NCBI RefSeq assembly: GCF_020149935.1
Contig: NZ_CP083757.1
Location: 4,055,501-4,119,500, forward strand
DNA: 64,000 nt
Reading direction: 5' to 3'
Origin: Marinilongibacter aquaticus
GTDB taxonomy: Bacteria; Bacteroidota; Bacteroidia; Cytophagales; Spirosomataceae
The notes beneath the pieces were generated by a model that was not told where the DNA came from, ran no database searches, and saw only the letters and a program-made list of their open reading frames with translations. Shown here in pieces: positions 42,997 to 53,080 of this stretch. The first letter of the stretch is position 1. The number at the start of each line of letters is the position of its first letter. A program made the position numbers and the translations under genes.

Positions 42997-44109
42997 CTAT
43001 ACGCGGGTCAATTTGATGGGAGCCGTATGGTTGGCGTTCCATTGACATACATACAGGTTGTCGTCTTTGTCTGCACATACATCGTGTCCGTGCTGAAAAA
43101 TCGGCGTTTCAAGATTGATTGAAGGTGTTAATTTGCCCTTGTCGTATATAGGAGCTGTGCCACCTGGATTGCTGACAACCTTGTTTTTGTTGTCGAGAAT
43201 GGTCACAAATCCAGAATCTCCCCAATTGATTTCTCCTTTTTTGTTGTCGCTCCAGCATACTCCGGCATAGAGGTTTTGGCCGTGCAAAACAGCCCGGCAG
43301 ATATGCATGCCCGGCAGATCTATGCGTTCGATAAACTTGCCATCGAGCGTAAAGACCTTGAAACAGGTTTCGTTGCGAGAAGTACAAATGAGTTTAGGAT
43401 TTTGCGGATCACGCGTATCCACAGCCACACCGTGAGCATTTTGCAAATTGTGGTCGGGATTGGCATTGTCGTGCCCACCGAAATGACGGATGTATCGGCC
43501 GTTGCTGTCGTATTGAATGATGTAGTCGCTGCCGTAGCCGTCGGCTACATAAATATCACCATTGGGTGCTATGGCTGTTTCAGTAGGTTTGAAGGGCATT
43601 TTTTCATCGTAAATGCCGATGGTTCGCGGATGCCCGATGGCGAAAATCAAACGTCCGTGCAAATCGGTTTTGAGCACTTGCCCCGATTGTCCTTCGCCTT
43701 TTCCTTCTTTATTCTGAAACCATCCGCAATCGGTCAGCATCAAAAACTGGTCTTTGCCTTCGCCGCCGATACTGAGTCCGTGCCCACCCGGGAAAGCATG
43801 GCTCCAAGAATCCAGCAATTTTCCGGAGGGGTCGAAGACCAAGATATTGTTGGCCGTGTGGTCGCCGATCATGTATAATTTACCAGATTGATCCTGCACC
43901 ATTTCGTGGCAATTGAGCAAAGGATAATAGCCAGTACCGATTTGTGCCCAATTTTTATCGACTTTATACTTGAAATCGCCGTGGCCAATTGTTTGTTCTT
44001 CGTTCATGTTTTTATGCAAAATGCCAAATGATTTAATGGGTGAGTTGAATAGGGTGACAGCCCCAAGTAAGCTGGAGCTTTTGATGAAATTCCGTCTGTT
44101 GCTTTTCAT
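42997..44109 (-). CDS. Tat-exported NHL-type beta-propeller protein
   Basis: 370 residues. N-terminus MKSNRRNFIKSSSLLGAVTL carries a twin-arginine-type motif (R-R-N-F-I-K) and a hydrophobic core. The rest consists of repeated blades, such as YYPLLNCHEMVQDQSGKLYM, TAIAPNGDIYVADGYGSDYI and NAHGVAVDTRDPQNPKLIC, the form of six-bladed NHL propellers related to peptidyl-alpha-hydroxyglycine lyases. Conserved His/Cys residues (NCHE, HGVAVD, HGHDVCAD) at the central tunnel are consistent with metal binding. Same strand as the dioxygenase, 30-base gap. Confidence 0.82.
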   Translation of the reverse strand: MKSNRRNFIKSSSLLGAVTLFNSPIKSFGILHKNMNEEQTIGHGDFKYKVDKNWAQIGTGYYPLLNCHEMVQDQSGKLYMIGDHTANNILVFDPSGKLLDSWSHAFPGGHGLSIGGEGKDQFLMLTDCGWFQNKEGKGEGQSGQVLKTDLHGRLIFAIGHPRTIGIYDEKMPFKPTETAIAPNGDIYVADGYGSDYIIQYDSNGRYIRHFGGHDNANPDHNLQNAHGVAVDTRDPQNPKLICTSRNETCFKVFTLDGKFIERIDLPGMHICRAVLHGQNLYAGVCWSDNKKGEINWGDSGFVTILDNKNKVVSNPGGTAPIYDKGKLTPSINLETPIFQHGHDVCADKDDNLYVCQWNANHTAPIKLTRV

Positions 44110-44199
44110 GAAAATGTTTTAAAAGAATGGGATCAATTTGCGAAAAATTTGGGATATATACGAAAATTGACAGGCAAAGCGGCATTTTTGGGCATACTT

Positions 44200-45183
44200 T
44201 CAGCAGTATTTATTTGCTTTCTGAAATTCGCTGGGCAATAGACCGAACTTACGTTTGAAGGCATTGGCGAAGTGTTGGCTGTGGCGATAATTGATCATCA
44301 AGGCAATCTCCTGAATACTGTAAGGGCTTTCGGAAAGCAATTGTTTGGCGTGGGCTAGTTTGCTGTCTTTCACGTAGGTCATAATGGGCACTTTCACAAT
44401 ATCTTTGAAAATCAGTTTGAGTTTGGTGGGACTCAAAGCGACAAACTCAGACAGCCCCGTCAGTGTGAAGGGCTCTGTGGGGTGTGCGTCAATCCATTGT
44501 TTCAACTTCAATACTTTTTCGCAATCGGGCAGATCGGCAAGAATGGGTTTGCTCGCATTGGTTTTATCGGCCGCGTCGATTACCCAAAAGATAAGCTCTT
44601 GCACTTTGTGGGCAATGAATTGTTCTTTCAGATTGGCAGAGATTTTGCAATGCAGGATTTCGCGGATGCATTTGAGCATATCCAAAGAGATTTCTTCCGC
44701 CTGCTCGAAAAGAAGGCAGGCTTTTTTCTTTTCGACCTCGTCCAGAAAATGGAGCAGTGCAGAACCCTTTTTAAGGATTGCATTTGGAAGGTAGTCGGTT
44801 GAAAGCACCAAATCCAGGCTGTTGCGGTTTCCATAATACCGCAACTGCCCCGAAACATAAGGCATGTACATGACATTGAAACGTCCGTTTTCAATCAGTA
44901 CAGGTAGGCTCCTGTTTTCGCCTTGATCCGGTGTGAAATCGGAGTGGCCAGATAGCTCGAATTGTATTTTCAAAAAGCCTTTGGGGTGTTCCACTTGCAT
45001 GAGCAAGGGCTGTTCCAGTTTCATTTCCCTATAAATAAGGTCAATTCCTTCAAATTCCATTCTTTTTTCACCGGTTTTGAAAGTCTGTATGCGATTGAAA
45101 AAATGGGCAGTATTTTCTTCACTTGCGTGCAATTCACCTGCGTAATACTCTTTCAATGTGATTTTCTGCGGTATTTGTTTCAT
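44200..45183 (-). CDS. AraC-family transcriptional regulator (PchR-like)
   Basis: 327 residues. The N-terminal ligand part (about 1-220) has no recognised domain; the C-terminus has two helix-turn-helix units (about 232-323: FTLTGLSEFVALSPTKLKLI, then PYSIQEIALMINYRHSQHFA and FKRKFGLLPSEF). Regulators of this shape and length in Bacteroidota often sit beside siderophore receptors, as PchR does in Pseudomonas. It is divergent from the PepSY/TonB/propeller genes (172-base gap) and upstream of the propeller-dioxygenase pair, so it could control either side. Confidence 0.88.
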   Translation of the reverse strand: MKQIPQKITLKEYYAGELHASEENTAHFFNRIQTFKTGEKRMEFEGIDLIYREMKLEQPLLMQVEHPKGFLKIQFELSGHSDFTPDQGENRSLPVLIENGRFNVMYMPYVSGQLRYYGNRNSLDLVLSTDYLPNAILKKGSALLHFLDEVEKKKACLLFEQAEEISLDMLKCIREILHCKISANLKEQFIAHKVQELIFWVIDAADKTNASKPILADLPDCEKVLKLKQWIDAHPTEPFTLTGLSEFVALSPTKLKLIFKDIVKVPIMTYVKDSKLAHAKQLLSESPYSIQEIALMINYRHSQHFANAFKRKFGLLPSEFQKANKYC

Positions 45184-45355
45184 TTGCTGGCCTGTCCAAA
45201 TTCGTTGTTTTCTTCTGTCTGTTTTAGCTATCCACTTCGGGTGTAGCTCTTTAAATTTGTCACAATTTAGAATTAGTTTAAATAAATATAAATAAAAAAA
45301 CAGACTTCTGGCCCGTTTTAGGGCAAGCGTGTCATGAAATACTTGGATCTCATCG

Positions 45356-46534
45356 ATGAAAAAAACTGTGAAAAAGAAGAAATCTCTATTTGATAGGGTG
45401 GTGGCTTGGCTTCATTTGTGGCCAAGTATCGTTTCGGGAATCATCGTGGTTTTCGTCTGTCTTACGGGTACGCTCATTGTCTATTGCGACGAAATAATGG
45501 ACTGGACAGCCGGAGACGCCAAATATGTGGAGCTGGGAGAAAAGCGGATCAGCACAGAAGAATTGGCTTCTGCACTGAAAGCGTACAATCCAGATTTGAA
45601 AGCCAGCGAATATGTTTTTTTCAAAGACCCGAAAAGGAGCATCCGTATTCGGACGTTCAATCCGAGCCAAAAGAAATTGTTTCAGGTGTATATGGATCCC
45701 TATACGGGGAAAGTGCTGAAATGCGATTCTTCCATATACTTTTTCTTTGTCACGGCTCATTTGCATTCCGAGCTTTTGGCCGGAGATGTAGGGCTTTGGA
45801 TTGTGGTGATTTCCACCATTATTTTCTTCATCAGCTGCTTGACGGGGCTCATCTTGTGGTGGCCCAAACGTTGGACCAAGGCCACAAGATTGGCCAGCTT
45901 TACGGTGCGTTGGAAAGCTCGCTTTAAGCGGTTGAACTACGATTTACACAATGTATACGGTTTCTATTCGCTTGCCCTTTGCGTGATTTTGAGCTTTACA
46001 GGCTTGATGATCATGTTCGACAGCCTGACGGATTTTTCGGTGAAATCGTTGGGAGGCGAACTCACGCATTTGGAGGAGGTTTTGCCTCAAGCCGACAGCA
46101 GCAAAACGGCAGTCGATTTGGTGGCTTTGGCCTATGCAACATTTGATGGGCAGGCCGCTGAAAAAGCTTCGGCCAGTATATGGGTGTATAATCTGGGCAA
46201 AACGGGAGCATATGTATTCAATACCGGTAAAGCCGGACTGAAAAGTGTAGAAAATATGGATTTGCTGGCCTATGATCGCTATACGGGAGCGGCATTGGAA
46301 ATTCCGCAGGGGAATGTCATTCACGAAAAAACGGAAAATGTAGTGTGGCAATTGCACATGGGGCAGTGGTGGGGGCAGTTTGGGAAACTCTCCACTTTTT
46401 TGGCCGGAATCATTGCTACGTCCTTGCCCATTACGGGCTTTATCATTTGGTGGGGCCGACGCAAGAAGAAACCTGCTAAAGCAAAAAGCAAAGCAAAAGT
46501 TGCTGTGGGGCGAAAGCTTAGTGTCACCGAATAA
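45356..46534 (+). CDS. PepSY-associated membrane protein (XusC-like)
   Basis: 392 residues with four membrane segments (about 22-45, 140-165, 197-220 and 342-362), the PepSY_TM layout, and two extracytoplasmic PepSY-type parts between them. Conserved elements: WLHLWPSIVSGIIVVFVCLT at the first helix, WWPKRW after the second, YDLHNVYGFYSLALCVI, and WQLHMGQWWGQFGKLSTF. These inner-membrane proteins are linked to ferric-siderophore reduction and are XusC in the XusABC system of Bacteroides. It starts a three-gene operon with the receptor and propeller that follow. Confidence 0.88.
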   Translation: MKKTVKKKKSLFDRVVAWLHLWPSIVSGIIVVFVCLTGTLIVYCDEIMDWTAGDAKYVELGEKRISTEELASALKAYNPDLKASEYVFFKDPKRSIRIRTFNPSQKKLFQVYMDPYTGKVLKCDSSIYFFFVTAHLHSELLAGDVGLWIVVISTIIFFISCLTGLILWWPKRWTKATRLASFTVRWKARFKRLNYDLHNVYGFYSLALCVILSFTGLMIMFDSLTDFSVKSLGGELTHLEEVLPQADSSKTAVDLVALAYATFDGQAAEKASASIWVYNLGKTGAYVFNTGKAGLKSVENMDLLAYDRYTGAALEIPQGNVIHEKTENVVWQLHMGQWWGQFGKLSTFLAGIIATSLPITGFIIWWGRRKKKPAKAKSKAKVAVGRKLSVTE

Positions 46535-46611
46535 TCTCATTTTTCATTCCATTCATTAGCCCATGTCTGTGGTGGGCTTGTTGCGATATCAAGCTAAAAA
46601 TTTACAATTCA

Positions 46612-48954
46612 ATGTGCAGATTAATTGCAATCCTTTTTGTGCTCATGAGCTCAAGCGTTTTTGCCCAGCAAATGACGGTCAAGGGATATGTTCGTGATGC
46701 CAAAAAAGACGTGTTGGTCAATGCCACAATACACGAAAAGCATACAGGGAACGCCACTTTTTCAGATGAGTCGGGCTATTTCGAACTGCACTTAAAAAAA
46801 GAAAAGAGCACATTGCTTTGTTCCATGGTTGGTTTTTTGAAACAAGAAATCCCGATTTCAATTGCGGCCAGCGAAGTGCAAGAATTGGAAATTGTGTTGC
46901 AGCCCGATCCCGATTTGGCTTTGGATGAAGTGGTGATTGTGGGCAAGTCGGAATTGAGACAAGTGCAAGAGTCGGGTTTCAATGTGGTGGCCATCGACGC
47001 CAAGCCTTTTCACAATGCGTCGGTCAGTTTGTCGCAGGTACTCGATACCGCTCCGGGTGTAAAAATACAGCAAGAAGGTGGAATGGGCTCACGCACGAAT
47101 GTGACAATCAACGGCTTAAGCGGTCGCCATGTACGTTTTTTCATCGACGGCATGCCAATGGACGCCATGAGTTCGGCTTTTCAAATCAACAATTTACCTG
47201 TCAACCTAGCGGAGAGAATCGAGGTGTACAAAGGCGTGGTGCCAGTGAATTTCGGTTCGGATGCACTCGGCGGTGCAGTGAATATTGTTACCCGAAAATC
47301 GCCCGGAAGTTACCTCGATGCTTCATATTCATACGGTTCGTTCAATACGCACATGACCTTTATCAATGCCGGATTCACATCGGAAAAGGGTTTCACAGCT
47401 CAATTGAGTGCCTATCAAAATTATTCGGATAACAACTACTTTGTGGATGTGACGATCAAGGATTTCGAAACGAATCTACTTTCGAAAGAAACCCAACGCG
47501 TAAGGCGTTTTCACGATGCCTACCGCAACGAAACACTGATTGCCAAAGTGGGCTTGGTCGATAAGCCTTTTGCCGATCAGCTGTTGTTTGGTTTTACTTT
47601 TGGCGATGAATACGACGAGATTCAGCATCCTGCCTATTTGAATTTGGCTTTTGGAGAAAAATACCAGACATCCACCATTCTCATGCCTTCTTTTCTTTAC
47701 CGAAAAGAGCATCTGTTTGCCGAAAACCTGAATTTCAATTTGGCGGCCAATTACAATTTGGGCGGCGGGCACAATTACGACCTTTCGGATAAAGAATACA
47801 ATTGGCTGGGCGAATCGAAACACTCCAATTCTCCGGGCGAAATTCAATATTCGAATTACGAATACAAAAACAACAACGGGACGCTCAATGCCAATTTGAA
47901 TTATCTGATACGAGCCAAAACGCGACTTACGCTCAACAATGTGTCCAATTTCTTTGCCCGAAAAGGAGATGAAAAAATGGCGGTGGACGATTACATCAAT
48001 CAAAAGCCGAGAATCAACAACCGAAACATTTTGGGGGCCAGTTTGAACAGCGATTGGAACTCGCGGTGGAGCACGTCGGTATTTGGCAAAATGTACAGCT
48101 ACAAGGCTTCTGCGTATTTGAATCTTTCGAATCAAAACGGGATCGACAATTTTCAGACGATCACCAAACGCGACACGAAATTCGGTTACGGCTTGACCAG
48201 TACTTATTTTTTGTGGAAGGATTTTCAGTTGAAGGCCAATTATGAACAGACTGCTCGCTTGCCTGTCAGCTCAGAATTGTTCGGAGAAGTTTTTGGGTTT
48301 TATATCGCCAATTTCGACCTCCGACCCGAAGTGAGCCGCAATGTGAATGTGGGTTTCAACTACAATTGGCCTATCGCGAAAAATCACGCCCTTTCTACAG
48401 ATATCAATTTTTTCTACAGAAAAACCACCGATTTTATTCGCCTCAACATCAATTATTCGCAAGGCGAGGGCTCGTATGAAAATACGCAACTTGTAAAAAC
48501 ACCGGGTGTGGATGCCGAATTCCGCTATTCGTACAAGAAGAGTTTTACAGGCGGGGCGAGTCTTTCTTATTTACAGCCGCGAAATTTCACAGCAGGCACC
48601 ACTTACTATAAATCTTTGCTGCCGAATCAGCCCAATTTTTTCACGAACCTTCACGCCACCTATTTTTTGAACAATGTTTGGCTTAAAGACAGCCGATTGA
48701 GTTTGCGGTATAATCTGCAATTCATCGATGCATTCTTGTACGATTATAACACGTATCAGGCGGCCAACAGGGCTACGGTGCCGCAACAAATGAATCACAG
48801 TCTTTTCCTGACCTACTCTTGGGACGGAGGGAAATACAACCTTTCGGTCGATAGCAAAAATTTGCTCGATGCCAAGCTGTACGACAATTACAGTTTACAA
48901 AAGCCGGGACGAAGTTTCTCGGTAAAATTCAGATGCTTTTTCAATAAAATTTAA
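46612..48954 (+). CDS. TonB-dependent siderophore-type receptor (XusA-like)
   Basis: 780 residues: signal peptide (about 1-19, ending in FAQ), carboxypeptidase-regulatory-like domain (about 20-105), plug with LSQVLDTAPGVKIQQEGGMG, FFIDGMPMDAM, EVYKGVVPVNFGSDALGGAV (about 135-230), and a barrel ending GRSFSVKFRCFF. Similar to the receptor at 19297-21651. Its partners, PepSY_TM upstream and DUF4374 lipoprotein 9 bases downstream, identify the locus as a xenosiderophore-uptake type, so the likely cargo is a ferric siderophore. Confidence 0.92.
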   Translation: MCRLIAILFVLMSSSVFAQQMTVKGYVRDAKKDVLVNATIHEKHTGNATFSDESGYFELHLKKEKSTLLCSMVGFLKQEIPISIAASEVQELEIVLQPDPDLALDEVVIVGKSELRQVQESGFNVVAIDAKPFHNASVSLSQVLDTAPGVKIQQEGGMGSRTNVTINGLSGRHVRFFIDGMPMDAMSSAFQINNLPVNLAERIEVYKGVVPVNFGSDALGGAVNIVTRKSPGSYLDASYSYGSFNTHMTFINAGFTSEKGFTAQLSAYQNYSDNNYFVDVTIKDFETNLLSKETQRVRRFHDAYRNETLIAKVGLVDKPFADQLLFGFTFGDEYDEIQHPAYLNLAFGEKYQTSTILMPSFLYRKEHLFAENLNFNLAANYNLGGGHNYDLSDKEYNWLGESKHSNSPGEIQYSNYEYKNNNGTLNANLNYLIRAKTRLTLNNVSNFFARKGDEKMAVDDYINQKPRINNRNILGASLNSDWNSRWSTSVFGKMYSYKASAYLNLSNQNGIDNFQTITKRDTKFGYGLTSTYFLWKDFQLKANYEQTARLPVSSELFGEVFGFYIANFDLRPEVSRNVNVGFNYNWPIAKNHALSTDINFFYRKTTDFIRLNINYSQGEGSYENTQLVKTPGVDAEFRYSYKKSFTGGASLSYLQPRNFTAGTTYYKSLLPNQPNFFTNLHATYFLNNVWLKDSRLSLRYNLQFIDAFLYDYNTYQAANRATVPQQMNHSLFLTYSWDGGKYNLSVDSKNLLDAKLYDNYSLQKPGRSFSVKFRCFFNKI

Positions 48955-48963
48955 TGTATAACA

Positions 48964-50253
48964 ATGAATATGAGTTTTAAAAAACAATGGTTTAATGCCT
49001 TTTTGGCTTGTGTGTTTTTTTCGTTGCTGTCTTGTACAGACGACGAAAACAAGGATACCGTGGATCCGGATCCAGACCCTGTAGCGACAGTGGAAAGCAA
49101 ATATGTGGTGGCCGCGACATCTGGAGAAAACGATTACTTGGTGATGGGCGATGAATTGAAGGCCGAATACACCTTTGATGCCACGTCTACCGATGCGGTG
49201 CAATCGCCAGGCGACAGAACGTGGACTTTCTATGGCGATGAGGTGGTGTATGGCTTTTTGTACAATCAGGCCGACGCGGGCACCACAGCCTCTTATGTTT
49301 TGAATGCGGATGGCGAATTGAGCAAACGCAACGAATTGGCCTTGGACGTCTCAATTCAGACCAGAGGTGTGGTGAACGATCAATTGGTGTTGGCTTATTC
49401 CGATCGTTTGAGAGATACCACGGTAGAACAAAAAGCGTACTTCTACACCGTCGATCCAAGCACCGACGCCTCGAAATTGTACACTGTCGTATCGAGCGAT
49501 CTTTTGGAAGAGGGCGAAGCCGCTTATTTCACAGACATTACAGAATATGAAGGCCTGCTTGTGGCTGGTGCACGCAGTATTTCATCGAGCAGCTTTTCTT
49601 CAGATTATTATCACAACACGTATTTGGTGGTTTTCAACCCCGATTTTACAGTAAAAGAAGTGATTAAAGATGAAGGAAGGACTGGTTTTGTGGCTGGGCA
49701 AAAGTATTCTCAGGGCGAAACAGGATTGGAAGTCGTAGAGAACGGTGACTTGTATGTGTTTTCATCTGGGCAAACCAACTATGCAGATGCAAATACTGAA
49801 AACATTCCTTCGGGCGTGCTGAAAATCAACAAAGGCGATTTCGCTTTTGATTCAGCGTACTTTTTCGACATTACTGAGGCTTCGGGCGGGTACAATTTGT
49901 TCAGAAGCTATTATTTGGGCGGTACAACTTTTATTGTAAGCATGTATCCCGGAAAGAACGATCAGGCGACTTTCGGTGTAGATGCCGATCGCTTTGCCGT
50001 GATCGATGTGGCTTCCAAATCTTTTGAATGGGTAAGCGGTTTGCCCACAGCGGCCGGCTTGGAAACCGATCCTTTCCTAATCGGTATGCCTTTTATCGAT
50101 GGAGAATCGGAGCAGTTGATTGTACCGATCACTACATCTGAAAACACACATTATTTGTACGCATTGGATCCCAGTTCGGCTTCGGCCTCACAATTGTCAA
50201 ATGTGATTGGCGAAGGGGTGAAAGCCGTGGGCATGTTGAAGTCAGCAGATTGA
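48964..50253 (+). CDS. DUF4374 surface lipoprotein (XusB-like)
   Basis: 429 residues. Lipobox LLSC followed by an acidic linker (TDDENKDTVDPDPDP), a surface-export signature. DUF4374 propeller pattern: repeated blades with YVVAATSGENDYLVMGDEL, FYTVDPSTDASKLYTVVSSD, GVLKINKGDFAFDSAYFF and FAVIDVASKSFEWVSGLP. In Bacteroides XusB this fold binds ferric siderophore at the surface. A second, shorter member sits at 18086-19279. Ends at a long perfect hairpin. Confidence 0.9.
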   Translation: MNMSFKKQWFNAFLACVFFSLLSCTDDENKDTVDPDPDPVATVESKYVVAATSGENDYLVMGDELKAEYTFDATSTDAVQSPGDRTWTFYGDEVVYGFLYNQADAGTTASYVLNADGELSKRNELALDVSIQTRGVVNDQLVLAYSDRLRDTTVEQKAYFYTVDPSTDASKLYTVVSSDLLEEGEAAYFTDITEYEGLLVAGARSISSSSFSSDYYHNTYLVVFNPDFTVKEVIKDEGRTGFVAGQKYSQGETGLEVVENGDLYVFSSGQTNYADANTENIPSGVLKINKGDFAFDSAYFFDITEASGGYNLFRSYYLGGTTFIVSMYPGKNDQATFGVDADRFAVIDVASKSFEWVSGLPTAAGLETDPFLIGMPFIDGESEQLIVPITTSENTHYLYALDPSSASASQLSNVIGEGVKAVGMLKSAD

Positions 50254-50262
50254 TGATATAAA

Positions 50263-50291
50263 ATTCGGGCCTCGCGAAGCGAGGCCCGAAT
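50263..50291. terminator. Bidirectional terminator hairpin between convergent operons
   Basis: ATTCGGGCCTCGC (50263-50275) pairs perfectly, 13 bp, with 50279-50291 around GAA. No T run on the plus strand, but TTTTA follows on the minus strand. It lies between the convergent ends of the siderophore and sugar operons. Confidence 0.75.
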
Positions 50292-50322
50292 GCCTTAGAA
50301 AAGGCCAAATGCAATATTGTTT

Positions 50323-51204
50323 TCACCAATATTCGCCCATTTTTTTCCGTACAAAAGCCACACTTCTTTCCAACTGATCAAAGCCGTCCACGCCATCTTC
50401 TATACTTATCCATCCATTAAATCCGACGCGTTTGAGTTCTTTGAAAATGGCATCGTAATCGTTCAGGCCTTGGCCAATTTCGCCATGGCTCAATCGTTTA
50501 GCGTAGCCCTCAACACCACTTTCTTCGTTTCTGAGGTCTTCTATCGTACCCGACAACAAATAGCGGTCGCTGGCGTGCATGGTCACCACACGGTCCGATA
50601 CCCGATAGAGCAATTCCAAAGGGTCTTCACCCGCCAGAAAAGTATTGCTTGGATCATAGTTTACACCAAAATTTGGGTGTTGGATACGATCGACCAATTG
50701 GCAGAACACATTCATTTTCTGTGCAAATTCAGGATACGTCCAAAAATCGTCTTTGTAATGGTTTTCGATGATTAGGGTAATGCCCAGTTCGGAGGCCAAG
50801 GGCAGGCAGGCTTCTATGCCTTTGGCGGCAAGTTCAAGTCCTTCTTCGATACTCAATTCGGGGCGTCTTTGTCCAGAAAGCACACGACAATATTGGCCGC
50901 CCAAGGCGTGGGTCATCCGAATCCAGTTTTTTTGCTTTTCGATTTCTTTTTGATGCAAAATTTCATCGGGAATGGTAAAATCGGGTGAGCAGCACATCAT
51001 GGGAATGGTTTTCCCATGCTCCTCTACTTGCTTTCTGAATACGGGCCAATTTTTTTCATCGGCCATTTCCAAGAAGCCCGCGTACCATTCAATCCCGTCG
51101 ATGTCCAATGTGTTGGCCAATGCGATCCATTCGGAGACTTTCATGCTGCCGTCTTTGCAAAGGGCCTGCATATATGCTTTGGGGAACACTGCGAGTTTGG
51201 GCAT
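50323..51204 (-). CDS. Sugar phosphate isomerase/epimerase-like TIM barrel
   Basis: 293 residues, AP-endonuclease-2-type (xylose-isomerase-like) barrel: start VFPKAYMQALCKDGSMKVSE, then DIDGIEWYAGF, metal-ligand segments LIIENHYKDDFWTYPEFA, NFGVNYDPSNTFLAGEDP and a terminal GWISIEDGVDGFD. Glu/Asp/His ligands at the family positions are present. Last gene of a four-gene minus-strand operon with a short-chain dehydrogenase, a zinc alcohol dehydrogenase and an OMP-decarboxylase-fold protein, fitting sugar or polyol oxidation followed by isomerisation. Confidence 0.85.
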   Translation of the reverse strand: MPKLAVFPKAYMQALCKDGSMKVSEWIALANTLDIDGIEWYAGFLEMADEKNWPVFRKQVEEHGKTIPMMCCSPDFTIPDEILHQKEIEKQKNWIRMTHALGGQYCRVLSGQRRPELSIEEGLELAAKGIEACLPLASELGITLIIENHYKDDFWTYPEFAQKMNVFCQLVDRIQHPNFGVNYDPSNTFLAGEDPLELLYRVSDRVVTMHASDRYLLSGTIEDLRNEESGVEGYAKRLSHGEIGQGLNDYDAIFKELKRVGFNGWISIEDGVDGFDQLERSVAFVRKKMGEYW

Positions 51205-51245
51205 AATGTATAGGGCTATTGTTTAGTCAAAAATTTTCAGATGGA

Positions 51246-52043
51246 TTAAGATTGATGAGAACCTTCCCAGTTTTTGGGCAAATTGCGGCCAATCATCGGG
51301 AACTGTTCCAAATCCATCACTTGAGCACTTACTGGGCCACTTTCGTCGGAAAGTAGAAACAGGGCCGCTGCGGCAATTTCTTCGGGTGTAAAAATGCGTT
51401 TGGCCGGAGCGAATATATCAGGGATGTCCCGATACCAATCGGCTTTCATGCCCTGTTCCTTTTTTTTCAATTTTTCATTTTCGGTTAGTACCCAGCCCGG
51501 GTTTATTTGATTTACCCGCACGCCAAACTCGCGAAAAAGGCTGTCGCCAAGATTACGGGTCAAGGTCATCAATGCTCCTTTGGAAATGCTGTAGGCCAGA
51601 AGATTGGGCTCTCCGCCCCAGGCATTGATCGACCCGATGTTGAGCACACAACCTTTGCTTTTTTTAAGAGCCGGCAATGCTTTTCGAATAATGGCCATAG
51701 GAGCGACTAGATTGACGCCAAGGACTTCATGAAAAAGTTTGCTGTCCGTGTCGAGAATATTGGAAGATGCAATCAAGGCCGCGTTGTTCACTACCGCATC
51801 CAGACTGCCAAACTTTTCCACGGCCAAGCCGACCAACTTTTCGGGAGCTCCTTCTTGGGTGATATCGAGTGTACACATACTCGATTTTTCAGGGCCGATT
51901 TCAGTATAAAGGGCCAGGCCGGCTTCATGGTCAAGGCCATTTAGAATCACTTTTGCACCTTCTCTTAGGCAGGATTGGGCGATGGCTTTGCCGATTCCTG
52001 TATAGCTTCCGGTAATGAGAATGACTTTGTCTTTTAATCGCAT
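51246..52043 (-). CDS. Short-chain dehydrogenase/reductase
   Basis: 265 residues from ATG 52043 (MRLKDKVILITG), one base after the end of the preceding dehydrogenase gene; the longer frame would overlap it. Complete SDR: NAD(P)-binding TGSYTGIGKA (11-20), NNAA (86-89), catalytic S138, Y151 and K155 (YSISK), and NPGWVLTE after the active site. Substrate not readable; context suggests a sugar or polyol. Confidence 0.9.
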   Translation of the reverse strand: MRLKDKVILITGSYTGIGKAIAQSCLREGAKVILNGLDHEAGLALYTEIGPEKSSMCTLDITQEGAPEKLVGLAVEKFGSLDAVVNNAALIASSNILDTDSKLFHEVLGVNLVAPMAIIRKALPALKKSKGCVLNIGSINAWGGEPNLLAYSISKGALMTLTRNLGDSLFREFGVRVNQINPGWVLTENEKLKKKEQGMKADWYRDIPDIFAPAKRIFTPEEIAAAALFLLSDESGPVSAQVMDLEQFPMIGRNLPKNWEGSHQS

Positions 52044-52044
52044 G

Positions 52045-53070
52045 TCAATCGGGTTTGAGTACACTTTTGATAATTTCGCCCGAATGCATTTTTTCAAAAG
52101 CTTCGTGCCATTCTGAGGTTTTCCAAACCCCACCGATAATCGGACGGACATCCAGTTTTCCACTGGCCATCAAACCGATCACTTTTTCCCAAATGGGCCA
52201 ATTGTGGCTAAAACTTCCTTGCAATGTCACGTTTTTCTGCACCAGAGGGTCAAGCGAAAAATGGAAAGGTTTTGGCCCCCAACCCACTTTGGCAATTTGC
52301 CCTTTGGGACGCACCGCATCCAATGCAATTTTTAGGGTTTCGCTCACTCCAGCTGCATCAACCACACAATCGACACCCAGGCCGTCGGCTTTGAAGACCC
52401 ATTCGGAAGGGTCGCCCACCAATGTCTGAAAACCATATTGCTCCACAATTTTCAATCTTGCCTTATCTTGGGGCAGACCCAAAACCGCTACTTCTGCACC
52501 ACAAAGGCTGGCCATAACTGCACAAAGCGTGCCTATGGTGCCCGGGCCAATTACCAGTACCCTGTCGCCCGGTTTAATGCGGCTGTTCATGACAACGGCA
52601 TTGTAGGCTACGGCACAAGGCTCAGTAAGGCAGGCTTGTTCGAAAGAAAGAGGCTCGGGTACGCGGTGCAAGAGGCGGGCGGGTACTTTTACATAACGCG
52701 TCATGGCTCCATTTACACCGTATCCAAAACCTTTTCTTTCGGTATCGAGGTTGTAAAAACCTTGTCGGCTCATGGGGCTTTGCGGATTGATCACGGCCGC
52801 GGTTTCGCTTACCACGCGGTCTCCTTCTTTCCACTTTTCCACCGCTTTGCCTATTTCGACAATGTGTCCACCAAATTCGTGCCCCAAAACAACGGGATAA
52901 TTTACGGGCCAACTGTGATCGGAAGTCCATTGGTGCAAATCGCTTCCACAGACACCCACATTGGCCACTTCGAGCAGTACGTCTTCGTCGCCAATTTCAG
53001 GTTTGGGTACTTCGCGTAAGGCCACGCTGCCTTTTTCTTCCGCATAATTGACTACTGCCAACTGTTTCAT
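52045..53070 (-). CDS. Zinc-dependent alcohol dehydrogenase (sorbitol/threonine-DH-like)
   Basis: 341 residues from ATG 53070 (MKQLAVVNY). GroES-like domain with catalytic zinc ligands C41 (GVCGSDLHQW) and H64-E65 (GHEFGGHI); Rossmann segment with GPGTIGTLCAVMASLCGAEV. The four-Cys structural zinc lobe common in the family is not obvious, in line with a bacterial sorbitol-dehydrogenase-like subgroup. 10 bases after the OMP-decarboxylase-fold gene and 1 base before the SDR, so a single operon. Confidence 0.9.
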   Translation of the reverse strand: MKQLAVVNYAEEKGSVALREVPKPEIGDEDVLLEVANVGVCGSDLHQWTSDHSWPVNYPVVLGHEFGGHIVEIGKAVEKWKEGDRVVSETAAVINPQSPMSRQGFYNLDTERKGFGYGVNGAMTRYVKVPARLLHRVPEPLSFEQACLTEPCAVAYNAVVMNSRIKPGDRVLVIGPGTIGTLCAVMASLCGAEVAVLGLPQDKARLKIVEQYGFQTLVGDPSEWVFKADGLGVDCVVDAAGVSETLKIALDAVRPKGQIAKVGWGPKPFHFSLDPLVQKNVTLQGSFSHNWPIWEKVIGLMASGKLDVRPIIGGVWKTSEWHEAFEKMHSGEIIKSVLKPD

Positions 53071-53080
53071 AATCAATATT